A program made the position numbers and the translations under genes. The notes below the pieces were generated by a model. The model ran no database searches, was not told the origin of the DNA, and worked only from the letters and a program-made list of their open reading frames with translations. Below, piece after piece: positions 1 through 12,700 of a stretch of 64,000 nucleotides of DNA; the stretch's first letter is position 1; the number at the start of each line of letters is the position of its first letter. Origin of the DNA: Heliopora coerulea (Eukaryota > Cnidaria > Anthozoa > Scleralcyonacea > Helioporidae); contig JASJOG010000110.1 in assembly GCA_030142905.1 (NCBI GenBank), forward strand, positions 610,001 through 674,000, in the 5' to 3' direction.

Positions 1-360
1 CAAAAAAGGTATTTCTTAATACGCATCGCAGTGTGTGCCTTTTGCCCATGAATTCTAGTTTTGCAGACGAAGAAAAATATCTTCACACTGATGTTTCAGT
101 GAACAGCAATTGTTTCAGAAGGTGCAAACATCTCAAGAGACTTCTACTCGATCAATATGTGAACTATGCTGTAAAGTTCAAACTAAACTGGCGTCTTGTA
201 AGAGCAGGCAAGTCAAAAGACTTGAATTTAATTGTACTTCAAAGTTTGTATTAATTGTAGACTAGCTACATGTACTACAGAATCTCCACTGGAGACTAAA
301 CTAATGTTTCCTCAAACACGATAACAGGCTTCACTCACGGTTATGTAGATGGTTTTTAAC
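1..360. other. 3' flank of the FAM210B-like gene, no gene seen
   Basis: This stretch lies just downstream of the FAM210B-like stop codon on the minus strand and probably holds its 3' UTR. A short open stretch on the plus strand (33-254) resembles no family I know and has no clear splice sites. An AATAAA on the minus strand overlaps the last codons of the gene. No better polyadenylation signal stood out. Confidence 0.4.
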
Positions 361-559
361 CTACTTTATTAGTCCTAGTCTGCGTAATCGATAAACAATT
401 AATGGAGTGCAAGTCACGGTGGTAAATATTCTAAGAGGCATGAACACTTTGTGGCAGGCGTATGCAATCACAAACGTGCTAGCTCCTTTGGCAGCCACAG
501 ACTGCGAAATACTTTCACTGAAACCAATCTTTATAAGGAAGCCAGGAACATCAAGACCA
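361..559 (-). CDS. FAM210B: FAM210B-like exon 2 with stop codon
   Basis: Exon 2 is 199 nt, follows the acceptor CTTTTAG and ends with TAG at 361-363. It supplies the second half of DUF1279 (AYACHKVFMPLRI, then TPLIVYRLRRLGLIK). The opposite strand is also open over this span, which makes a misleading plus-strand reading frame. Confidence 0.88.
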
Positions 560-3500
560 CTAAAAGATAGTAAGAAAAAAATTTCATGATAAATTCCATT
601 GGTTTATTACGTTGGTAGAGTTGGCAGTGGTCTGCAAAGGAAGACTGCTCCTTTGCTCCTCCAGATTACGCGGACAAGTAGTCTGCCTTTGCAGGGCGGG
701 ATGACAGTAATACCCTCCTACCGCGGTATGGCTCAAAGCTGAATGATCAAATGAAAATACTGTAGTGTGCACGGTACGGTATTTGCCATTCCTTGCCACG
801 TTAATTTACCCTCGAAAGTCACATGTAAAATCTTTAGCTGCTGAGACACCAACTCCGGTAAATTGGTCGGGGAAAGAATGTGAGAGTCAGTACGGAAAAT
901 CTTGACGATTAAGTAAAATGCAGTGAAAAATTGCATTGGTGGTCGGTTCATGAGATGACAGGTGGCCACACCTCACATTTTTAAGGTACGCCAATGACGG
1001 GCAGAAGCAGCAAAAGTTCAAATCACAAGGTGTTATTTTCAAATTCCGTTAAAATTAAACGGCCAAAACCGTTACGCGTTACGGTTTATAGCTTGGGTTC
1101 ATATGAAAACAGCTCATCTAGGCCCGGTTGTATCAAAGTCTAAATCACGTTTTAATCACCTTGCAAACTTGATAGTTCATAAGCAGTTGAAGCCCGCGAA
1201 AATCCTCACATACGTAAACTATAGAAAACTGAAGCGCTAAATAATCTTACAGGTAGCGCATCAAAATGCTCATATATAAATAAACATTTGTTCAAGATTA
1301 ATTGCTTATAGAGAATCCATTCGACCCAATGTGTTCGGACAAATGCGTATTCACGGAAACATAACTACGTATTTGGAAGATGTGACTGCATTCGATCCAC
1401 GTCTGAAACGCGTCTCTATCGCATCTGGTTATTCTGGTATGCGTTCCTACCCGTTACTGTAACTTAAAGTTGTGTTAACTTTTTGAGACTTCGAAAAACT
1501 CTAATCTCCGGAAGGGGCTTGGACCCGCAACCTTCCATCCCATGAGCTGGGATGAGTACGTTAATGCTGACTTGGAACACTGTAAGTCACCAGATGACAG
1601 TAAATCTCTTCCAAATATAAGTCCTTAGATTACAGAATTACAGTTTCAAAAACTCAATACAGTTTGAACACTAAGAAACAAAATCTGAGTGGTATCTAGC
1701 TGCAATTTGAAATACATGTATAAAGAACTGTAAACTTGTCAAGTCAACTGTGGATATCAACTATCAAAAACAAGCCATGTTTACAAGGGTAGGGAAAATA
1801 CATTCATGAGCAAGATATCATTATTTGCACTAACACCGTATTACCAGTAACTGAAAATTGGGCTGCAAATTCAAGGGAAGTGTCATCATTTAAGAGGAAT
1901 TATTCTGAATTCTTAGCTGAATTGCATTTTAGATTAAGGGTAACCCCAGAAAGCATTGATTATTTTAACCTATTTGATCTATTTTGGCTATTTGCAAGGG
2001 TGGCAGAAGCAGTTAGCTGATCTGACAACTGCCAGACCAATATTTTATCTTCCTAATAAAGTCAAACATTAAGTCAAAATCCTGAAGCACTAAACTTTCC
2101 TTTTCCCAAGATCCTAACCTACAAAGCAAAATGCAGGCCTAATGAAAAATAGCTTCTGCTGGATCTGGTTTGTGGCTTTTTTTGTTCACATGTACATGAA
2201 AACCTCCCAAGTTTTAAAAAATGTCTCAAGACAGATTTCTACTACAGGGCAATCTTTTTTAAGTGGTTCCAGGTGACAATCACCTGCACTAGGCCTCAAT
2301 GCAGAGGTTACTCAGCCAATCAGTAAGAAGAAAAATAGATCAGATGACAAGGAGCCTAACTCTACTGTAATATAACAAAGTGATCATCTTTTGAGGTTAA
2401 AACAGATCTCTCTAATGCTAATGCTTGTAATTTAGGTTAGACAAATCTGAGTAAACAGCTGAAGAGCATGTACACACAAGGGCCACAGATTATTTTTTAA
2501 AGTGACGTGGTAAAAATTACAGAACAATCAACAAGGGGAAAACAGTTCAAATTCCTTTTGGCTAGATAAAGATGTTTGTCCACCAGGTTGATGACCACTA
2601 CTCATTATTAGATGCAAAAGTAGTCATCAAAAATGTAAGGAGGCAAATGCCTCCTTGCTCCCAGCTCTATATACCCTGGCACATTAGAGGTGGCCAATAC
2701 AGAGCTAAGGGGTGGAAATAATAGAACCTGCTCCTCCCTTTCTAAAAATAAAGACAATCATGTAGCCTTGGAAAGTGATGGGTGCACATACACCTCTTCA
2801 TTTATTCAGCAAAATTGGTCCTAGACCACAAACATTTCACCATACAATAAATCTCTATACTTGACCAGTGGTGGTGACAGAGGGAGCAGGGGACTACAAA
2901 CCCCCCCCCCCCCCCCCATTAGGGAAAATTGAGCAATTTGTCAGGGAACAACATACATGGGGGAAACTTTAAATATTTGTGTTTGTTTTCTTAAACTGGT
3001 AAAAGGAAAATTGAGTTATCTGCCTTAAATGTGAATAACAAAAGAGGGGAAGAATTTTTACAAGAAAGTCAGGGGAATAATGTGAAAACAAATGAAAAAG
3101 CAAATTGACACTGATATGGCTGGGCAAACTGGCCTAAAGCCATAATTATCAGTATTACCTTTATTGTTTTGTGACTTTGCAAGTTTAGAATACTACGGAC
3201 TATTAAAACACGACTTCAGACTTCACCAAGTGTGCCTACATTACTGTTATAATTGGTGCATTCTAAACTCTAAAGTTTAATTCCATGTAAGAAAGGACAA
3301 ACGGAAACAACAGTAAGTATAATGTTTCTAACTTACTGGGCTGAATGTTGTCCTTGTTGCATTTTCTTATCACTATTATTATTTTCCTGTACCTTTAGAT
3401 TTGACAATTGAAAATTGTAAATATTAACTTTGATGTTTTATTAGGTTATCTTCTAACAAGAAATTTTCCCATTTTTCAGAACCATTATAGGCATGAGGAA

Positions 3501-4279
3501 ATAAAAAACAATATATTAAGTATTCAAGAATGATCTGCCAATTGCTATTTACATAATACATTAATATAATATGTCTTACTGCAGTTGGTACAAACACAAA
3601 TTGTTCAATTATCCATGCACATGCATTCATTTCCAAACAAATAATGCATTTTCCAGCACCTAAACCTTAACCCCCCTATCAGGGACCTTGGCCATTGCGT
3701 TGGGGAATTCATGGCGCCACCCCTGTACTTGACAAAACTTTTGAGGACCATTTTAAAATGTTTTTAAATGCACCCTAAGCAGAGGTTACCCCCTGCATCG
3801 TGATTAGGGAGATGTAACTGCAATAATTGGTTTGAAGTCCTCCATATGAAATCCTACTTACTTGCCTCAAATATTTGCACAGCCACTAAAACAGCACATA
3901 ACTTCGTTTCTTATACTTTAATTATTCACCTGCTCACTGCTACGTAACATAATCCAAGAGAAGCTAGAGAAATTCCTGTATGGAAAACCACAGCTATGAC
4001 TCCATACTCAGCAAACACAAGGCTCAGTCTTTGCCTGCTCGACATTTTATTGGATGAATCACTCTGACTGCGAATTTGCTGTTGATCTTTCATTTTAGTG
4101 GAAAGACTTTCATCACGGTTTTGGGGTTCTTTGCTCGAATCCCTTGACATGGTACGACAACAAACGGGTTTATGCGGCGAAACAGATGGCTTCCAGACAA
4201 GCTTAGGAGCGATTCTCTGTTTCGATAACAAACAACTTAGTTTTCTATAAGAACGAATAAATATAAATTGGCCCGACAT
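361..4279 (-). CDS. FAM210B: FAM210B-like mitochondrial DUF1279 membrane protein (2 exons, complete)
   Basis: The coding sequence is exon 1 at 4279-3930 and exon 2 at 559-361, separated by a 3.37-kb intron, giving 182 aa. The donor AG|GTGAAT and acceptor TTTTAG|T join in phase 2, turning AG+T into Ser. Residues 1-45 are rich in Arg, Lys and Ser with no acid until Asp47, which fits a mitochondrial targeting peptide. The DUF1279 domain begins near FAEYG (residues 89-93) with a membrane segment at about 94-113. It continues in exon 2 with SGLDVPGFLIKIGF and GASTFVIAYACHK, the family's second hydrophobic stretch. Family members sit in mitochondrial membranes and, in vertebrates, FAM210B is linked to erythroid iron/haem metabolism. 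The match is closer to FAM210B than FAM210A as I remember them. An upstream in-frame ATG at 4315 would add 12 residues, but starting at MSGQ gives the better presequence. The gene lies head-to-head with the EF-hand gene. Confidence 0.88.
560..3929 (-). other. FAM210B-like intron 1
   Basis: This 3.37-kb intron holds no recognised gene or transposon domain. The only simple feature I can support is a 17-base poly-C run at 2901-2917. A plus-strand open stretch at about 1281-1461 looks slightly coding-like but matches nothing I know. Confidence 0.6.
2901..2917 (+). repeat. poly-C homopolymer tract
   Basis: Seventeen consecutive C residues lie inside the FAM210B-like intron. The length is prone to sequencing and replication error. 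Confidence 0.95.
3930..4279 (-). CDS. FAM210B: FAM210B-like exon 1
   Basis: Exon 1 is 350 nt and ends in phase 2 at the donor CAG|GTGAAT (GT at 3929-3928). It encodes the predicted presequence, a polar Ser/Gln-rich linker and the first DUF1279 membrane segment, EYGVIAVVFHTGISLASLG. Confidence 0.85.
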
Positions 4280-4620
4280 CTTCAAATTTTGAAATATTCG
4301 ACTTAGGGGAAACATTTAAGAGCATGGGTTGACGCATTTTTTCAACTCTCCCCCGGTACTTGTATCGTTACTCTTGGAGAAACCGGGGTTTACCAGCGTA
4401 TGCTTGTTGGTGGATTTGAATTTTCATGCGTGTTACGTAATCACCGTAGAAATTAACCAGTAAAAATTGTCTCTGGTGCCTTGTTGCCATGACTTCAAGT
4501 ACTGTCCGGTAAAAAGAGACATGAAATTCTTCCCTGGTTTGTACGCGAATGTGATCACAAAACCAAGCTAGGTACGTTGTACTGCCTGTTATCAAATAGA
4601 AAATTCAAGATTGTCATAGA
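4280..4620. promoter_or_regulatory. Shared divergent promoter interval
   Basis: Only 341 bp separate the FAM210B-like start codon (minus strand, 4279) from the EF-hand gene's start codon (plus strand, 4621), so both 5' UTRs and core promoters must lie here unless non-coding first exons exist elsewhere. I see no convincing TATA box. The interval is less AT-rich than its surroundings. The role is inferred from geometry alone. Confidence 0.5.
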
Positions 4621-4640
4621 ATGCCTTTGAAGAAAAAGAA
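4621..4640 (+). CDS. EF-hand gene exon 1 (start exon)
   Basis: A 20-nt micro-exon encodes MPLKKK plus two bases of a Lys codon, followed by a consensus donor GTAAGTGAG at 4641. The start choice rests on joining in frame to the Lys-rich second exon. A non-coding upstream exon is not excluded. Confidence 0.72.
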
Positions 4641-6744
4641 GTAAGTGAGAGTTTGCTGGATGACGTAGTGTGTAAACGAAGGGACTAGAATTCAAAGTGA
4701 ACATTGCCAGGACAAATCTAAGGCATAAGTTCATTCAATGGTAAACCCATTTGTGCTATAACTGAAGTTTTAACGGGGTGAAAGATTTTGCTTAAAATGA
4801 ACAGAGAGTCAGAATTAAAATAAAACATATTCCGAGAAATAGAGACATCTTGGAAAACTTAAGATATGAGTCAAAACAAGACGAGTATATGAGACTCATA
4901 TACTCGTCTTGTTTTGACTCATATCTTGAGTTTTCCAAGATGTCTCTATTTTTCGGAATATGTTTTATTTTATACTTTTTGAAGTTGTCGGCTGGTCCTG
5001 GTTTTTGAGTCAGAATTAATGTTAGTATGCTGCCCAATTTCCAAAAAAGATCGTGCAGTGTGTTATAGTTTTTGTCACTAGTTTACGGTTGAATAGGTTA
5101 ATAAATTATTTGGTAACTATTTATGAAATTTGAGACACCCAAGAAAAAATGAAGTTGATCATCTTATCTTTATCAGTAAGTTACCAGATGTAACCTACTT
5201 GCACACACTGACATTCATGGCATTTTCATGTCTACAGTAGCTATCCTGGGAATGAAAGACCTGTCACAGATACTGTATGTTACTCTGTAAATGCTAAAAG
5301 TTACATTGCTTAAAGTTAATTCTGCAGTTTGTTGAAGTTTGAATGTTGAGAGTTCTTTGTTTGATAGAAAAGCAGTGTGTAAATCACCAAAATTTTGACA
5401 TGCATCATCTTGAAATTTTATCACATGATAATGAAATTCACATAATTTGAAAAAAAATGTTAAATGATAGATATCTAGTAAATTCTTCATGATTGCATTC
5501 TGTGATTTAAGGCTTGATCACTCCTAGTCAACTAGTTATACAATGGAACTTAGGACATCTGAGTTGCAATTACCAGACTGTCTGCCAATTCTCAATATGA
5601 TCAACTTGACTCAGTCATAGTCAACACAATAACTTGTTCCTTTAAAGCAAATTAGAGAGGTGAGCATACATGCCAACATATGTATATGTGAAAGTGGTAC
5701 AGTTGAGTGCTAAAGGCGTGAGAAACATCTAGAGAGGTCTTAGGGCATGTCCCACCAGAAAATTTTGAATTCTAAAGTCTCTAAAATGCCATTTCCTGCA
5801 TTTTGGGGAGATTTATCTTATTCACCATTGCAAATCAAGTTGTCATTTGTGCGCCGTATGTGTCAGCAGAGTGTTAATTTACTTCCTGTAAGCTTTTGTT
5901 AACAAAGATGTCAGGCTGAGGCATGCAGTTGATGTTAGGCATTCATGATGAACGCCTAAGGGCTAACTTGCATCTTCAGTCATAGTAATGGCCTATTTTC
6001 AGTCACTGCCAAGGGATTTTTGCATGGAGATTGTCATAAACTTAACCAAAAATCCTTTTTGCTTTTTTTAAAATTTGTCAAACCGGTATGAAAATCTAGA
6101 AAATATTTAAAACAGTACTATTTCATACATTGTTGGTACGGAGGTACATTAGCATTCAAATCAGTACTGTACCACCTAAATTGGTACGGTTGGCATGTAT
6201 GGGTGAGCTGTAGTACATATGCTTCTCACTTCTGTAGCTAGGGTGGGATTCTGGCTCCATCAAGTTGTTAATTAAAATTTACCTTAAAGGTAGTCCAATA
6301 TGAGGAAGGTGTTGTTCAGTTTGACTTCACCAAGCCCCACAGGTTTTTTTCTGGCTCCTCTGTTTTCCACCTGTGGTAACACAGGTCTCATTAGGGGTGG
6401 TCCTTACTGGACCTCCTTTTAACTCCTTTGTGGCCAAGTTGGTCTTCTATGAACTATCCTAACTGGTTAACTTCAAACGACTTTACTTAGTGCCAAAGGG
6501 AGACCTCTAAACAGGAACAGTTTAGACCACCTCTGTCATTTAAGCACTAGCTCTTTAACCCATTATGTGACAAGGGAGCTCCTTGGTATTTTACTCTGGT
6601 AAACATGTGACAATTATACTCATCACAGAGATGAGCCCTGGATGTTCAAGGATTAACTAGTTTCTTTCCAGATATATCTTCCAGTAATTGTTTTACTCTG
6701 GCTTACACCAAATTGAAACTAATGTTTTGAATGTGGGAGTTTGG

Positions 6745-6781
<37 letters not shown>

Positions 6782-9700
6782 ATGATTGTTAGGCATTTGT
6801 CAAGCTCAAACCATAGGAAACTTATTTCTGAGCCCCACACAGAGATTGAGCCAGCAACCTTCAGATGACTGGTGAAATACTGTAACCATTGAGCTACCAA
6901 GACTCATATGGCCAGTTAAGGTCTACTCATGATGTCAAACTCAGAAATTGTTTTTCTGAGGTTTAAGCTTGACAAACATCTAAGAATCATTGTATTACAC
7001 CTTGTCCAGATTATTTTAATTTGATAAACACCAGATAATTTTACCTGGTAGACTAAGACCCAGAAACAGGAGGGAGTCAAACCAAATAAATAAACATACA
7101 ATTTACTTGCCAGAAGTAAACCTTGGGAGAGGGAAGCATGCTGTAATAACTGTAAGCATTAGACAAGTCCAATTATAATAGTCTGATGTTTTGGCTGAAG
7201 TTACTAATGATGATGAGCTGGCTTCCTGCTTTTCTGTTGGTTTCTCTTTCATGATGCATGCTCAACAGCAAACAATGGCATCATTACTTGTTCAAAAAGT
7301 AATTGACAAAAAGCAATACCAAACTTTGATTCCAAACCACTTTCCTTAGTTAACAAATGTGTACAAGAAGTAATCATGATGTCTGACACAATAACTATTG
7401 GCTTGTAAGTTCTAGCTTGAGTATAGTACTTAATATGAGATTAAAATTGAAGTTAGGGGAAGGATGGAGGTGATGGCTGCTTTAATTGGATGTGTTAGAG
7501 ATGTGCCAACCAATATTGTTAATAAACATCTGAAAGAGAACAATATCTTTTGAGCTTATATGACAATTGACTACAAGCAATTAGGCCATTTTCTGCCCAG
7601 ATTTTTGGTGGTATATTTTAGGAAGTTACATAAGGAAAATTTGCTTGCTTGTTGTTCTGCCCCAGACCCTTCAGTGCAGTAACTTTGAAAGAAAGTGCAA
7701 ATATGAAGTGGAAGTGGGGACAACTTTCCTCTCACCTTACCCCTGAAAAGTTCTTTTTCCAAAACCTTTCATCCCTTTCAGAAAAAAATCAGATCATATA
7801 AATGACTATAACAGTTCCTTTTATTACTTACATGAAAAAACTGATGTTTAGTTCATTGTTTTAAGTTGAACTACTGTAGGAAATGACAAAAAGTAAGAAG
7901 TAAAGTGCCTTTACTTATACTGGATAACCCTATCAGCTACATAAGCTGTTCTCCCTAGAGGTTGAGTAAAGGCCACCCCTCATGGGTCCAGTGTTACTAC
8001 AGGAGTAAACCGGAGAACCTGGAGAAAACCTGCGATGCTTGATAGAGACAAACTGGACAACACTCTTCGCATATGTGACCAAGGTAATTTTAATCAGATA
8101 ACTGCACAGAGCCGGAATCAAACCCTAGTTACGGTGGTGAGAGACCCATGCACTACCACTGTGCCACCAGCACCTCTACGAAAAGAGATGTAGCAGAAAC
8201 AGAAAGTCGGAACAATCAAATTATAACCTTACGTCACCCTGGGATAGCCCACGACCAACTGTACTGCCAAAACCCAAATCAAAAAAAGTCATGATCTACT
8301 GCCGAAGATTCGACAAATCCCTTGGTATTTCAGATGCCACGTGACTCGTATCGTCTTTTTGCTCGTGAGCAGTTCAAAGGTGGGTCGCTACTGTCACATC
8401 TCTCACGGAACGAGAAGCGGTCTTGATCATTTTTATATGTAATGCCAGTTATTACAGATCAAAGTTATTGGTTATAAAGAGAGATGGCTCTTTAGAAATG
8501 ACGAAATGGACACGACTGGTTTTTTGAAAATTATTTTACAAACTAAGCTTCCTTGTCTTCAAGAAGTTTATACATGTAACTGTGGTGTTACAAGTAAACA
8601 ACTTCACCAAAGTACTTTATATATATATATATATATATATATTGTTCTAATCACTTCAAACGAAAAGTGCTTCTTATCGCAATTGTAGGAAACTATAAAT
8701 ACACAAGTGTACATGTTCCTTAAAAAAACCCCAGATACACCGCCCCCCCTGTTCTTTCTTTTTTGGGTGGGATACTATCTTTAGACTTTTTCTAGATCGC
8801 TCAGAACTGTCGACACAGCACACTATTTTTCATATAGCTGTTATAAATGGTACCTCCTGGTGCCCACCTGTTTTTAGTCAGCCTACGGATTGTTAGGAGA
8901 AACTTACTGGAGTAGTATTGCAAATGCTGCATTCTGATTGGTTACGCTACTTGCTATCTATTCGTCGATAGATAGCGAGTAGCGAAAATGGCTTCCGCCT
9001 CTCGTTTTTGTGAAGTTTCGGAAGGCGAAATAGAATGCTTACTTGAAAGTGCAATCCCATAGAAGACAAAAAATGTTGTTGGTCATGCTAGAGTGAATAT
9101 GGTGGCAACCTGGAAAGCATTGACAGCATTGTATTTTTTTCAACGTTCTTATTCGACAGTAACAAACGTCTTTTTAAGCCCAGGTTGTGACTTGGGAGTA
9201 GTATAATTTTTACCGGTACATTCTCTACCGTTAATACCTAATGATTTGTCTTAGAGGAGGAAAGAAGGGAAAGAAACGTCCAAAGAAATCACCGGATGAA
9301 GTTGCCCAGGTAAATTCAACTAAATGAATGACACTGCTAAACCAACTGCCCTAACCTGGAGTTACATAAATTTGTATTGATTAGTCGCGCAACTACAGGG
9401 TGGGAATGGTGGGTGAAGCCTGCGGGCCCCCAGCAAAAGGAATTAATTAGGGGCCCCTAAGCATTTGGTGACGTCATTATTACATTCATGTGATGATGGC
9501 ATGAATTTGCCCAAATAAAGTTTCAAGCTATTCTCAATTCGCAACAAGATCGAACTGTCACATTAGGACAAAAGGTTGATCTACCGCCTCTTCAATAATC
9601 GATCTATGTATGTGGGACAGGAATTTTTCATAATAATCTGACACTGCCGAAGTCCACTGAAAAATGTTGACTCGAGTTGGATTTGAACTCGCACCATCGG

Positions 9701-12700
9701 GATACCTGTCCGCCGTTCTACCTGTTCAACTATTGAGTCCACAGGGATTGGAGGTGACTTTTTATTCAACTTAAGTGCATGACATATTCTCGCGATAACT
9801 TAACGCTTTTCCAGAAAATTTCTGTTGAAAAATGAAAAATTTCTGTTCATGTATCTCTGAGGATGATTCTGAAATAAAATTGTGTTACAGATTTGCCAAA
9901 GAATGAAAATAAATGGGCATGAGAATATTCAATGATTACCTCCGATAAAACTACAGATAAAATCCTAAACTGTGATTCCATTCCTTGTGTTTTAAAGCTA
10001 CACTGTGAGCTGCTTTTGTATTGTAATTAGTAGTTGGTGGTAACAACCTTTCGAACAGAATAGTATCGGGCCAATCAGGCGTCATTTTAATAATAATAAT
10101 AATAATAGTAATATTGAATATCAATTACTTTTGTTACAACGAAAGATTCACCATCTTTCGATGGTGAATCTTTGGTTGTAACGATTTACGTTTCCATTTA
10201 ACTGATCGCGTGCCAAGTTCAAAAATAAGTTCTTAAAGACTGACAAGAGAAATGTGAATCCGATTGGAAAACTCGATCAACGTTAGAAATCATCTTCATT
10301 TGTATCGAACATAAAAAGTCAAGTTGGTTTTGTATTTTGGAAAGCTCTTTGACCTTTTTCGTTTGAGTACGAAGTGAAGCACTGAAGCAACGCTCATATT
10401 TGGAACATATCAAATATTCACGCATATTCCAAGCGTAGAAAATGCGTCTTAGAATAGACCAAATCGTCATCATGGTTCGATGAAGTATGTGACAGTGTTG
10501 TTAAAACGAGGCGACTTAACGCGACACCCGTTACGAAATTTTCCACGGAACTTAATTGGTAAAGGAAAAAGTATAATTTTGAACAGAATATTTCATGAAT
10601 TGACCTACACTAAAGTCAACTAGAAAAATTAACAAGAGCGGAATTCGAACTCGCGTGTTCGGATTACCGGACCGCTGCTGTACCAATTGAGCGATCGAGT
10701 CAACTGTGAACAGTATGCTCGTTTTATCCAATTTAAGTGCACGAGAGATTCTCGCGGCAACTTAGTGCTTGATATCCGTGAAGATACGTATAGAAAATAA
10801 TTTTATTCTTGCAAAATCTGTTGCATTAAAAATGATCGTTGAAATTAGTTTTTCTACTATTCACCAAATCCATGGTACGTGTATTCCTTCCACTTATCTT
10901 GGGATAACAATGGAAACTCTTTACCGTGTTGTAATGACTCGTGTCATTGATTCGACTCGAGTCTCTTGTGCCATATGACTTGACTCGACTAATGCTTAAA
11001 GACTCGACTCGATTTGAGTCTTCCTTTACGAGACCAGCAGAACAAAAAATAGTGTGTGCATTGCAATTATCGATACGCGTTAGCTTATACCCTGTCGAGT
11101 CACTGAGGTACATTAGCCATCAACTTCATCGAAATCGCTTGATTAACTATTAACTAATAACAACTGAACAGCATAACTCAGCCAAGCTGAATAGCTCTGT
11201 TGTACATGTTCTCAGTGATTTTATTCATTCTGCTTCCTATTAATGTTCTACTATGTTCTACTCGACTTGACTCGAGTCGCAATATTTATAGACTCGTTAC
11301 AACACTGACTCGGTGGGGTCTCTTACCTCAGAAATATCTCGCACTTCCAAACAGTTTCGATGTTCACATTCCGAAATAACACCCCGTCCATGCGGATACT
11401 TTTTCATTTGAAAACCCAACCATTTTTTTGCTTTAATGAGTTCTGTGTATATGGCGATAACGTCGGGTTTTGGGGGAGTTTTTTGGTTTTGCTTTTGTTT
11501 TTGGGTTTTTATTTTTCAATTTATGAAAATTCAACTTTTTTGAAACACTCAAAAGGGAAAACAAAGTTGTATCGTTTTTACATGGAATGTTGAAAACGCA
11601 TCCGTGAGGGTGTTGCCTAAGGTTCATGCTGCAAAACTGAACGGTGTCTGCAAAAGAAAAAACTGCACCCTTACGTGCACCCTTATAATAACATTGATAC
11701 GAACTGATCCTGGCGTTCATACAAGCCAGTCAGTGAATAAGTGAATAAGTGCATCATGTTAAATAATTGGTTGCTTAATGAGTTGACCGTTTGTCTGGGA
11801 GAAAAAAGTGTTGATGTTGGTAAACAAAACGTTAACTTAGGTTCGGAAGTGGTAGTCAGAATCATATGACTTCTACTATAGAGATATAAGTTATAAAAAA
11901 GAACATTGCTTGTTCAATAATTAATGTAGCAATTGAGTGGTCAAGTGGAAAGTGTAATCTTGTTATAAAAGTTAATGCCTAACAAAAGATTTCAAACAAG
12001 CCCATAATAGAGAGCCCATTGAGATAGTGATCAGACGTTTCGTGGCTATTCCTGCAACATCATCAAAGAATGAAAATATAATACAAGTCGCCACTTAAAT
12101 AATGGCTACTCCTACTACGAAAAAGTTTGCTTATTTACAAACTAAACCCTTCCATAAACGTCAACATCAGATCTGTGCTTTAAGCCTTATTTTGATTTCC
12201 TCATTTTCTTCTTAACCTTAAAACCTTGATGACAAATTTATGTAAATAACCATTATTTAAGTTGAGACTTGTATCATATTTTCATTCTCTGATGACGTTG
12301 CAGGAATAGCAACAAAATGTTAGATCATTAAATGTTTCTCATCTAAATGTGTTTGCTGTTATGGACTTTTTTAAAATCTTTTCCCGGGCATTAATTTTCA
12401 TTACGACATTGTTTGTTCAAATTATAAATTAAATAACTATACATAACCTTGTCACTAAGGTATCAACGTACCTGAAAATTGTAACATTTTTCCTATAAAT
12501 TACTCTTGTCCACACGGTCGATTTCGACTAAACTGGAGAAAATTCCGTGCTTTAGAGTTTAGAAAACAGATGTAAAATTACTGTGAATGGTTATTGTTAA
12601 TCAATGTAGGAAAAGCTTGAGAAAGCGGCTGAAGCATTCGAAGCTGCCGAGGAAATTCATGAGGCATTCGTTGTCCGCATCAACGAATGGATGTTAAAGA

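Noticed and set aside
407..589. Plus-strand open frame resembling part of a DUF1279 protein
   Set aside because: It is the antisense shadow of FAM210B-like exon 2. The minus-strand reading matches the family far better and joins exon 1 in phase.
1281..1461. Coding-like plus-strand open stretch (MRIHGNITTYLEDVTAFDPR and following)
   Set aside because: No start, no clear acceptor, no family match, and it lies inside the FAM210B-like intron on the other strand.
4368..4595. Minus-strand open frame of 75 codons upstream of FAM210B
   Set aside because: It lies in the divergent promoter interval, has no family match, and is not needed by either gene model.
9650..9730. tRNA-like fold (minus strand), and a similar one at 10640-10710
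   Set aside because: Acceptor and anticodon stems are not intact, and both are embedded in a shared longer repeat, so these are SINE heads, not tRNA genes.
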